DNA of 64,000 nt from the NCBI RefSeq assembly GCF_050281185.1, contig NZ_JBNNWS010000013.1, positions 1 through 64,000 on the forward strand, read 5' to 3'. The stretch's first letter is position 1; the number at the start of each line of letters is the position of its first letter. The DNA is from Heyndrickxia sp050281185 (GTDB lineage Bacteria; Bacillota; Bacilli; Bacillales; Bacillaceae_C). Position numbers and translations under genes: made by a program. Shown piece by piece: positions 1-6,609 of this stretch. The notes beneath the pieces are model-generated. The model was not told where the DNA came from. It saw nothing but the letters and a program-made list of their open reading frames with translations, and searched no databases.

Positions 1-51
1 GTTGTTTATCCTGATGGTAAGTTGGACTTTAATTACAAATTTGAGCTTTAG
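1..51 (+). CDS. C-terminal end of an unidentified protein, cut by the window edge
   Basis: Frame 1 is open from the first base to a TAG at 49-51 and encodes about 16 residues ending YPDGKLDFNYKFEL. I do not recognise the family from so little. The tail (aromatic and charged residues around a PDGK turn) resembles the ends of some small polymorphic-toxin immunity proteins, but this is an impression, not an identification. It lies immediately upstream of the broken gerE 3' end, so if real it would be the last gene of whatever separates the two parts of gerE. It could also be chance coding. Confidence 0.3.
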   Translation, partial: VVYPDGKLDFNYKFEL

Positions 52-72
52 TTTTTTATGTGTTTGTGATTG

Positions 73-165
73 GTATACATCACAAATGCCATGCAAAAGC
101 TTGGAGTCAAGGGGCGTTCTCAAGCTGTGGTTGAGTTACTTCGCATGGGAGAATTAAAGCTTTAA
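73..165 (+). pseudogene. gerE: 3' remnant of gerE (LuxR-type late sporulation regulator), 5' part missing
   Basis: The frame ending at TAA 163-165 encodes ITNAMQKLGVKGRSQAVVEL followed by LRMGELKL, which matches the C-terminus of GerE, the 74-residue helix-turn-helix regulator of mother-cell coat genes. Only about 27-28 codons are present. The expected recognition-helix sequence upstream (KTVRNHI-type) is absent, and a TGA at 67-69 closes the frame. Homology therefore breaks at about 79-85. A rho-independent terminator follows normally and the downstream order (ysmB, racE, gerM) is the usual gerE neighbourhood. So this is the native 3' end with its 5' portion displaced, either permanently (pseudogene) or by a developmentally excised element. 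The 5' half is not in the window. Confidence 0.85.
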
Positions 166-169
166 CCTG

Positions 170-200
170 AAACCGACTGCAAATAGGCAGTCGGTTTTGT
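170..200 (+). terminator. Rho-independent terminator of gerE
   Basis: An 11-bp inverted repeat (AAACCGACTGC / GCAGTCGGTTT) with a short AT-rich loop is followed by TTGTT. It lies 5 bp after the gerE stop codon. Confidence 0.8.
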
Positions 201-377
201 TATGGAGCTAAATATTGGATCTTAAGATAATAAATCGTTCTTGAATTTTTAATAAAAAAAAGCGACAATATTTTTAATAGATATATTACAATATATTATA
301 TTAACCAGGAGGCAACAATGTTAGGCAATCTGGAATTGGAATAAGTAAAATGACTTACCCTCAATTTACGAAAATCC

Positions 378-405
378 ATCCTCCAACCTCTGACCTCTAG
401 CCTCC
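378..405 (+). repeat. Pyrimidine-rich intergenic repeat, copy 1
   Basis: The core ACCTCTGACCTCTAgCCTC recurs, with one difference, at 16859-16878 in the hemA-hemX gap. It lies between a possible short leader peptide and the ysmB Shine-Dalgarno site. Confidence 0.4.
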
Positions 406-437
406 GACTTTCTGAATTGATAGGGGGTTCTTCATTA

Positions 438-896
438 ATGAATAATGAAGGAAAAGTGCAACAACATGAAAATGAAGTTGTTGCAACAATAGAAAAAGAT
501 CTGCGATATATCGCAGCGATTATCAAACAAAAAGGAAGAGAGCTATTAAGCAGCTATACTATTACACCTCCACAATTTGTAGCCTTGCAATGGTTATTTG
601 AAGAAGGAGACATGACAATTGGAGAATTATCAAATAAAATGTATTTAGCCTTTAGCACAACGACAGATTTAATTGATCGAATGGAAAAAAATGAATTAGT
701 CGTTCGTGTAAAAGATCCGCATGATCGAAGAGTGGTGCGTATACATCTCCTTGAAAAAGGAGAAATAATGATTGATGAGGTTATTCAAAAGCGACAAGGG
801 TATTTACATGATATTCTTATGAATTTTTCAACAGATGAGGTCATTCATTTAAAAGACAGCCTCATAAAATTACATCATGAAATGAAAGCAGAATGA
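438..896 (+). CDS. ysmB: MarR-family transcriptional regulator YsmB
   Basis: A 152-residue MarR-type winged-helix protein. An N-terminal dimerisation helix (about 14-40) precedes the winged HTH (about 44-105), with the typical wing DPHDRRVVRI at 93-102 and a C-terminal dimerisation helix. MarR proteins are homodimers that usually repress genes in response to small ligands; the ligand and targets here are unknown. I chose ATG 438 because an AGGGGGT Shine-Dalgarno site lies 9 bp upstream; an in-frame TTG at 417 has no such site. The stop is 10 bp before racE, so the two are probably cotranscribed. The position upstream of racE-gerM matches B. subtilis ysmB. Confidence 0.9.
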   Translation: MNNEGKVQQHENEVVATIEKDLRYIAAIIKQKGRELLSSYTITPPQFVALQWLFEEGDMTIGELSNKMYLAFSTTTDLIDRMEKNELVVRVKDPHDRRVVRIHLLEKGEIMIDEVIQKRQGYLHDILMNFSTDEVIHLKDSLIKLHHEMKAE

Positions 897-906
897 GGCG
901 AGATAG

Positions 907-1710
907 TTGAACCAACCAATTGGATTAATTGATTCGGGTGTAGGAGGATTAACGGTAGCAAAAGAAGTGTTAAAACAATTACCAAATGAAAGTATAATAT
1001 ATGTTGGTGATACTGCGCGTTGTCCGTATGGTCCTAGACCCATAGAGGAAGTTAAAGCTTTTACATGGCAAATGACAAGATTTTTATTAAAAAAAAATAT
1101 TAAGATGTTAGTTATTGCATGCAATACTGCTACAGCAGTAGTGTTAGATGAAATTCGCTCGCAATTGAAAATTCCGGTATTAGGTGTTATTTATCCTGGT
1201 GCAAGAGCCGCGCTTAAGACAACTAAAAGTTTTAAAATTGGTGTTTTAGGAACTATCGGTACCATTGGAAGCGGGGCCTATGAAAAAGCATTAAAATCAA
1301 TTAACAGAAAGATAAGTGTTACTTCACTTGCGTGTCCAAAGTTTGTGCCATTAGTTGAAAGTGGAGAATATAAAAGCTCAATTGCAAAAAAAATTGTAGC
1401 AGAATCCTTATCTCTTATTCAAAAAAGTGATATAGATACATTGATACTAGGTTGTACCCACTATCCATTATTAGAAGGCTTAATAAAAAATGTAATGGGA
1501 GAAAATGTACAAGTTATTAGCTCTGGAGACGAAACAGCTAGAGAAATAAGTACGATATTATATTTTCGTCATATTATGAATACAGATGAAACTTCACCTA
1601 AGCACCATTTTTTTACAACAGGATCAAGCAGCATTTTTTCTAAAATCGCATCGACTTGGCTTGAACAAGATATTACAGAAGTAGAAACCATATATTTAGG
1701 AGAGGAATAA
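907..1710 (+). CDS. racE: Glutamate racemase
   Basis: Interconverts L- and D-glutamate, supplying D-Glu for peptidoglycan in the cytoplasm. The 267-residue length is normal. The cofactor-independent two-cysteine mechanism is supported by the substrate motif DSGVGG at 9-14, catalytic Cys72 in ACNTAT and catalytic Cys183 in GCTHYP. The start is TTG 907, shortly after the ysmB stop, with a modest GAGGCGAG site upstream. Bacillus species may carry a second racemase (yrpC); synteny with ysmB and gerM favours racE (murI in other genera). A strong terminator overlaps its last codons. Confidence 0.95.
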   Translation: MNQPIGLIDSGVGGLTVAKEVLKQLPNESIIYVGDTARCPYGPRPIEEVKAFTWQMTRFLLKKNIKMLVIACNTATAVVLDEIRSQLKIPVLGVIYPGARAALKTTKSFKIGVLGTIGTIGSGAYEKALKSINRKISVTSLACPKFVPLVESGEYKSSIAKKIVAESLSLIQKSDIDTLILGCTHYPLLEGLIKNVMGENVQVISSGDETAREISTILYFRHIMNTDETSPKHHFFTTGSSSIFSKIASTWLEQDITEVETIYLGEE

Positions 1711-1740
1711 CTCCTAAATATATGGTTTTATTTATTTTTT
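1686..1740 (+). terminator. Terminator after racE
   Basis: A long inverted repeat, ACCATATATTTAGGAG pairing with CTCCTAAATATATGGT, followed by a T-rich run. The left arm lies within the last racE codons, and gerM therefore probably has its own promoter. Confidence 0.8.
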
Positions 1741-1756
1741 AACATGAAAAAACGGT

Positions 1757-1786
1757 CTATTTTATAAAAAGGCTCGTATACATAAT
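1757..1786 (+). promoter_or_regulatory. Possible sigma-E promoter of gerM
   Basis: A weak -35-like CTATTTT at 1757-1763 and a -10-like TACATAAT at 1779-1786 (spacing 15) precede a leader that matches the spoIVFA leader over 16 nt. B. subtilis gerM is known to be transcribed by sigma-E. The match to consensus is poor, so this is tentative. Confidence 0.3.
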
Positions 1787-1816
1787 AGTACAAACTGTTC
1801 TTAGGGGGAGTACCTT

Positions 1817-2875
1817 ATGTCTAAAAAAACAAAAGCTACTGTAGCAATTACTTTGCTAGCATCAAGTGTTTACTTGTCAGGCTGTGGGTTATTTGGCGGC
1901 GGGAAATTGGACAAAATTGATCCACCACCAAAGGTTACATCTTTAAGTAAAGGTGAGTCTTTGGATGAAGGGAGTAAAAATAAGTTAACTGCTGCTGAAA
2001 AAGAAAATTCAATCATGACAGAGTTATATTTGATTGATAAAAATGGTTATGTCGTTTCCCAAACCTTGCCATTACCGAATGAGAAAGGAATTGCGACGAA
2101 AGCATTAGAATATTTAGTAGTTGATGGACCAGTTCAAGACATGATCCCAAATGGTTTTCGTGCTGTAATTCCAGCTAATACTAATATTAGTGTAAATGTG
2201 GTGAAAGATGGAACAGCTATTGTCGATTTTTCAAAGGACTTTAAGAATTATGATAAAAAAGATGAAGAGAAAATCCTTCAATCGATTACATGGACATTAA
2301 CCCAGTTTGATTCTATCAAAAAAGTCCAACTCCAAGTAAATGGTCATCCTTTGAATGAGATGCCGGTAAATGATACTCCTATTAATCCGGATGGTCTAAC
2401 AAGAGCAGATGGTATTAATAATGACTTTTCTGATGTAATAGATATTACGAATACACATGCATTGACCGTTTATTATTTAGCTGATAATGCAAAATATTTT
2501 GTTCCTGTTACAAAGCGGGTATCAAATACCGAAACAAATGATGCTAAAGCAATAATTAATGAGTTGGTTAAGGGGCCTGATCAACGTTCAACGTTAGTAT
2601 CCGCATTTAACCCTGATGTAGCTTTGTTAAATGATCCTGTAATTCAAGAAGGGAAAGTAACCTTGAACTTTAATGAAAATATACTCGGCGGCTTTGAAGA
2701 GAAAATAATTTCTGATAATGTATTAAAACCACTCGTTTATTCTTTAACAGAGCAAAAAGGAATAAAAAGTGTTGCGGTAGAAGTAAATGGCAGTACGAAG
2801 CTGCTTGATGAAAATGGGAAACCATTAACAGAACCGGTTACTCGACCCGAAAAGGTAAACACAGGTAGTTTTTAA
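1817..2875 (+). CDS. gerM: Spore germination/sporulation lipoprotein GerM
   Basis: A 352-residue secreted lipoprotein. The signal peptide ends in lipobox LSGC with Cys23 as the lipidated residue. Two tandem GerMN (germane) domains follow, roughly residues 85-185 and 215-335. In B. subtilis GerM is made in the mother cell and is needed for normal engulfment, the SpoIIIA-IIQ channel and germination. The start ATG 1817 has GGGGGAG upstream. It is transcribed separately from racE (a terminator intervenes) and is followed by rph. A 16-nt leader block is shared with spoIVFA, consistent with common mother-cell control. Confidence 0.93.
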   Translation: MSKKTKATVAITLLASSVYLSGCGLFGGGKLDKIDPPPKVTSLSKGESLDEGSKNKLTAAEKENSIMTELYLIDKNGYVVSQTLPLPNEKGIATKALEYLVVDGPVQDMIPNGFRAVIPANTNISVNVVKDGTAIVDFSKDFKNYDKKDEEKILQSITWTLTQFDSIKKVQLQVNGHPLNEMPVNDTPINPDGLTRADGINNDFSDVIDITNTHALTVYYLADNAKYFVPVTKRVSNTETNDAKAIINELVKGPDQRSTLVSAFNPDVALLNDPVIQEGKVTLNFNENILGGFEEKIISDNVLKPLVYSLTEQKGIKSVAVEVNGSTKLLDENGKPLTEPVTRPEKVNTGSF

Positions 2876-2969
2876 TCATAGAAATTTGATATACTATATA
2901 CTGTATATAAGGAGGTTGGCAGTTTGCCGCCTCTTCTTTATTAGTTTAAACACAAGGGAGGTTCTACTA

Positions 2970-3728
2970 TTGAGAGTTGACGGTAGAGAGAAAATACAAT
3001 TAAGACCAATACATATAGAAACAGACTATTTAATGCATCCTGAAGGCTCTGTACTTATCATTGTTGGAAATACAAAGGTAATTTGTACTGCGAGTATAGA
3101 AGAAAGAGTACCCCCATTTATGCGTGGAAGCGGCAAGGGCTGGATTACCGCAGAATACTCAATGCTGCCACGAGCAACGGATCAACGCAATATACGTGAA
3201 TCTTCAAAAGGAAAAGTGTCTGGACGTACGATGGAAATCCAAAGACTAATTGGGAGAGCTTTACGTGCTGTAGTAAATTTAGACAGCATTGGTGAGAGGA
3301 CTATTTGGATTGATTGTGATGTTATACAAGCGGATGGCGGAACTCGTACAGCTTCTATAACAGGTGCTTTTGTTGCAATGACACAGGCACTAGCAAAACT
3401 ACATGAGAATAAAGTAATAAAAAATTTCCCTGTAACCGACTATTTAGCAGCAACAAGTGTGGGGATCATTCAAAATATTGGAACTGTACTAGACTTAAAC
3501 TATGCCGAAGATAGTCAAGCATTGGTTGATATGAATGTAGTCATGACTGGTGCAGGTAAATTTGTAGAATTACAAGGAACAGGAGAGGAAGCAACGTTTT
3601 CTCAAGATGAACTACAACAATTACTTGATGCAGCAAAACATGGGTTAACAGAGCTGTTTACTATTCAAAAACAGGCTCTTGGCGAAATTTCAGCAAAAAT
3701 AGAAAAAAATAAAAATGGTGAGGAATAG
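2970..3728 (+). CDS. rph: Ribonuclease PH
   Basis: A phosphorolytic 3'-5' exoribonuclease that trims tRNA 3' ends, normally a hexameric ring. The 252 residues carry the family blocks GSVLIIVGNTKVICTAS near the N-terminus, GRTMEIQRLIGRALRA and DCDVIQADGGTRTASITG with the phosphate-binding arginine and catalytic acidic residues. I place the start at TTG 2970, preceded by GGGAGGT. The open frame extends upstream to 2886, but the extra residues are not family-like. The next gene, rdgB, begins 5 bp after the rph stop with its Shine-Dalgarno site inside rph, so the two are coupled. Confidence 0.93.
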   Translation: MRVDGREKIQLRPIHIETDYLMHPEGSVLIIVGNTKVICTASIEERVPPFMRGSGKGWITAEYSMLPRATDQRNIRESSKGKVSGRTMEIQRLIGRALRAVVNLDSIGERTIWIDCDVIQADGGTRTASITGAFVAMTQALAKLHENKVIKNFPVTDYLAATSVGIIQNIGTVLDLNYAEDSQALVDMNVVMTGAGKFVELQGTGEEATFSQDELQQLLDAAKHGLTELFTIQKQALGEISAKIEKNKNGEE

Positions 3729-3732
3729 CATT

Positions 3733-4347
3733 ATGGAAAATCAAGTAATCATTGCGACTAAAAATAGTGGCAAGGCTAAAGAATTTGAAAAAATGTTTTC
3801 AGAATATAACATAAAAGTGAAGACATTACTCGATTTCCCAGAGGCTATAGATGTAGAGGAAACTGGTTCAACGTTTGAAGAAAATGCAATATTAAAAGCA
3901 GAAACCATTTCAAAACAATATAATATCATGGCGATTGCAGATGATAGTGGACTCGTTATTGATGCTTTAGACGGCAGACCAGGGATTTTTTCTGCAAGAT
4001 ATGCAGGAGAAGAGAAAAATGATGAAGCGAATATTGAGAAAGTATTAAAAGAGATGGAGCATATCCCTGCGGAGGATCGAACAGCAAGATTTTATTGTGC
4101 TTTGGCACTTGCTAAACCAGATGAAAAAACGATTACAGTTTCGGGAACTTGTGAAGGAAATATTATCAATGAAAGAAAAGGTAATAATGGATTTGGTTAC
4201 GATCCGATCTTTTTTATCAAAGATAAAGGACTTACGATGGCTGAACTACCATCATCAGAAAAAAATCTTATTAGTCATCGAGCAAAGGCCTTACAAAAGC
4301 TTAGAGTTGTATTAAAGGATATACTGGATATTGGTGATGAACAATGA
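3733..4347 (+). CDS. rdgB: XTP/dITP (non-canonical purine NTP) pyrophosphatase
   Basis: A Ham1/RdgB-family enzyme of 204 residues that hydrolyses ITP, dITP and XTP to monophosphates, keeping deaminated purines out of nucleic acids. Visible motifs are IATKNSGKAKEF (nucleotide site), ADDSGLVIDALDGRPGIFSARY, GFGYDPIF and the terminal SHRAKA block. The start ATG 3733 has GGTGAGG 9 bp upstream. An in-frame ATG at 3715 would overlap rph further and lacks a site. It is B. subtilis YsnA by position, in an rph-rdgB-ysnB operon, and its stop overlaps the ysnB start by 4 bp. Confidence 0.93.
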   Translation: MENQVIIATKNSGKAKEFEKMFSEYNIKVKTLLDFPEAIDVEETGSTFEENAILKAETISKQYNIMAIADDSGLVIDALDGRPGIFSARYAGEEKNDEANIEKVLKEMEHIPAEDRTARFYCALALAKPDEKTITVSGTCEGNIINERKGNNGFGYDPIFFIKDKGLTMAELPSSEKNLISHRAKALQKLRVVLKDILDIGDEQ

Positions 4348-4853
4348 AATTATTAATTGTAAGTGATAGTCACGGATTGCATGAAGAATTGAAACAGCTC
4401 AAAGAGAGATACGAAAAGACCGTAGATGCTATGATTCATTGCGGTGATTCAGAACTGATGGCAAGTGATGATGAAATTAAAGGATTTCTAATAGTCCGAG
4501 GCAATTGTGATTATGATAAGCATTTTCCTCTTGATATTTTACAAAATATTGATGGAAATAATATTTTTATTACCCATGGTCATCATTATAATGTGAAAAT
4601 GACGCTCTTGAACCTTTCATATAAAGCAAAAGAAGTAGCAGCAGACTTTGTATTCTTTGGGCATTCGCATACTCTTGGGGCAGAAATGATCAACGGAACC
4701 TTATTTTTAAATCCAGGCAGCTTTTTAATGCCGCGCGGACGAAAAGACAAAACCTATGCGATCGTTGAAAAAAACGAAAATATAATTACTACGAAATTTT
4801 TTAACCACAATGATGAAGAATTAGTAGAACTCCGACAGACTTTTAACATATAA
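4344..4853 (+). CDS. ysnB: YfcE/MJ0936-type metallophosphoesterase YsnB
   Basis: A 169-residue calcineurin-like phosphoesterase of the YfcE/MJ0936 group, with all metal-ligand motifs present: D8-x-H10, GD at 34-35, GNCD, THGHHY and GHSHT. The physiological substrate is not established for this group; members are usually phosphodiesterases on model substrates. It overlaps rdgB by ATGA, so translation is probably coupled. It is the last gene of the rph-rdgB-ysnB unit, and a hairpin lacking a T tract follows. Confidence 0.88.
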   Translation: MKLLIVSDSHGLHEELKQLKERYEKTVDAMIHCGDSELMASDDEIKGFLIVRGNCDYDKHFPLDILQNIDGNNIFITHGHHYNVKMTLLNLSYKAKEVAADFVFFGHSHTLGAEMINGTLFLNPGSFLMPRGRKDKTYAIVEKNENIITTKFFNHNDEELVELRQTFNI

Positions 4854-4859
4854 TTATCT

Positions 4860-4888
4860 TTAATTGCAGCCATTTTAGGCTGCAATTA
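4860..4888. other. Hairpin without U tract after ysnB
   Basis: A perfect inverted repeat AATTGCAGCC / GGCTGCAATT with a 6-nt loop. It is followed by an A run rather than a T run on the + strand, so it does not fit a classic intrinsic terminator on either strand. Confidence 0.5.
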
Positions 4889-4916
4889 AAAAAAAAAATA
4901 AAAATCGAAAAAACTA

Positions 4917-4945
4917 TTGACTTATTGTTGCTACACTACTATAAT
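4917..4945 (+). promoter_or_regulatory. Sigma-A promoter of tRNA-Arg
   Basis: TTGACT at 4917-4922 and a perfect TATAAT at 4940-4945 are spaced 17 bp, and lie about 48 bp before the mature tRNA 5' end. Confidence 0.8.
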
Positions 4946-4992
4946 AAAAAATGTCCTGATAATAACAACGACAAAAAATACTAAAATATTAT

Positions 4993-5066
4993 GTCCCAGT
5001 AGCTCAGCAGGATAGAGCAACAGCCTTCTAAGCTGTGGGTCGGGGGTTCGAATCCCTCCTGGGACG
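4993..5066 (+). tRNA. tRNA-Arg (anticodon UCU)
   Basis: A 74-nt cloverleaf. The acceptor GTCCCAG (4993-4999) pairs with CTGGGAC (5059-5065), with discriminator G at 5066. The anticodon stem ACAGC/GCTGT encloses loop CTTCTAA with anticodon TCT at 5027-5029, and GGTTCGAATCC forms the T arm. The CCA end is not encoded, so it must be added by tRNA nucleotidyltransferase. It stands alone with its own sigma-A promoter and terminator. It reads AGA and AGG, the main arginine codons in AT-rich genomes. Confidence 0.97.
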
Positions 5067-5081
5067 CTAAAATTAAAAAGA

Positions 5082-5117
5082 AAAATCCTTGATGTATCAA
5101 GGGTTTTTCTTTTTTTG
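5082..5117 (+). terminator. Terminator after tRNA-Arg
   Basis: AAATCCTTGA / TCAAGGGTTT stem with a 4-nt loop, followed by TTCTTTTTTTG. The rest of 5118-5448 holds no gene that I can support. Confidence 0.8.
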
Positions 5118-5448
5118 TTTTTACAACGCAATACTCTAAATCCAAGGATTTTTCTCTTTTTTGAATAAGTTTTGTGATATCTTTACTAAGCTTAATCAAC
5201 TTTTACCAGTCAAATAATATTATAACTCTATAACACTTATCATATTTCTGTTTATATCGGTCAAATCAAAGCGTTTTGGTTCGCCGTTTCTCAAATCGGA
5301 TACTTTCACGTTTTTTTCTTCTATGGTTGGAGAACATTTTTGCTTGAGGCTAATCATGGCGCTTCCGCATTTAGAATTTTGAAATTGATCTCATACATAT
5401 GCTAAACTAATTAGGCTCTCTTAATTGTAATAAAAGGCGGTTTCGTAC

Positions 5449-6462
5449 ATGAAGAAAAAAGATAAAGGGTCGAAGGATCAAAATATTGTTCTTTTTCCTG
5501 GGCTTAAGGATCGTCTTCTTGAATTCGGTCTGAAGCATTTAGATAATCATCAATATGATGAAGCGGTGAATCTACTTAGACAAGCGTATGAAATAGATCC
5601 GGAAAATGAAGAAATTGGTATGGGATTTCTATTAGCGCTATATGAAAGTAGCAATTATGAAGAAGCAAAAGATGTTTGTAAGGAACTTTTACATAAAGGA
5701 ATAGGGAGCTATTTTGAGATTATTGACGTATATTTAATGATTTTGATCCAACTAAGCAATCATAATGAAGTCGTACATACAATTAAAGCATTACTAGATG
5801 AAAATGAAGTGCCGATGGAAAAAGTGGACCATTATGAAAAATTACTGCAATTTAGTCAAAATCGAGTGATAACGGACAAACAACCCATAGATACACATCT
5901 GAATAAGAAAATGGAACCATTATTTTTGAATGGGGATATGAAGGAAAGTATTTTTAAAATTGCCGGATTAGCCAATCAAAATATTTTTCCTCATCTTACT
6001 GAGTTAACAAATTATCTTGAAAATGAGTCAGCACATCCTTTTTTACAAACGATGGTACTAAACCTGTTGAGAGAGCACGGTATTGATAAAAATATTGTAG
6101 TGAAGAAATTTCATTATGAAGAAACATTGATACCGGTCAATCTGAATGCGGTTTTTGAGACACCATTTTATTTAGTATTAATTGACTATATGAAAGAAAA
6201 AATTGAAAACGAAAATCCGACTTTATTTAATCAAATCAAAGAAATGGCGGACCGTCACTTATTCCTGCTTTATCCGTATGAATTGATTCCTAATAAAAAA
6301 AATTTATGGACAGCTGCGTATCACAGTTTTGGTCATGAGTTATATGGAGAAAGTATGGATTTGAATAGAAAAGCAAAAGACTATGAAGTTGACGTTTCTA
6401 GTCTAGTAAATGCAATTGGATTTATAAAAAAACTAGAAGAAATTTCTTTACCGATTGTATAG
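5449..6462 (+). CDS. ysoA: TPR-repeat protein YsoA
   Basis: A 337-residue soluble protein with tetratricopeptide-type repeats near the N-terminus (about 25-115, for example HLDNHQYDEAVNLLRQAYEI and a following helix pair). The remainder is helical without a recognised catalytic motif. TPRs mediate protein-protein contacts; the function of this family is unknown. The position immediately upstream of tig matches B. subtilis ysoA. The start ATG 5449 has AAAGGCGG upstream. It is transcribed alone: a sigma-A promoter for tig starts right after its stop. Confidence 0.85.
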   Translation: MKKKDKGSKDQNIVLFPGLKDRLLEFGLKHLDNHQYDEAVNLLRQAYEIDPENEEIGMGFLLALYESSNYEEAKDVCKELLHKGIGSYFEIIDVYLMILIQLSNHNEVVHTIKALLDENEVPMEKVDHYEKLLQFSQNRVITDKQPIDTHLNKKMEPLFLNGDMKESIFKIAGLANQNIFPHLTELTNYLENESAHPFLQTMVLNLLREHGIDKNIVVKKFHYEETLIPVNLNAVFETPFYLVLIDYMKEKIENENPTLFNQIKEMADRHLFLLYPYELIPNKKNLWTAAYHSFGHELYGESMDLNRKAKDYEVDVSSLVNAIGFIKKLEEISLPIV

Positions 6463-6469
6463 CTCCTTC

Positions 6470-6497
6470 TTGAAACAGAAAAAACGTATGTTATAAT
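6470..6497 (+). promoter_or_regulatory. Sigma-A promoter of tig
   Basis: TTGAAA at 6470-6475 and a perfect TATAAT at 6492-6497, spacing 16 bp. The leader before the tig start is about 105 nt. Confidence 0.7.
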
Positions 6498-6609
6498 GAA
6501 AGGGTTGTAATGTATTTTCATTTAAATCAGTAATGGCAATAACTTAGAAAGTTTATCTATTAAAAATGTTCATTACACTATCAAAATATAGATTGTTGGA
6601 GGGAAAGGT

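Noticed and set aside
5118..5448. Small gene or RNA in the tRNA-Arg to ysoA gap
   Set aside because: No frame with a credible start, no strong hairpin and no recognised RNA family. Short pieces recall degraded mobile DNA, but nothing can be supported.
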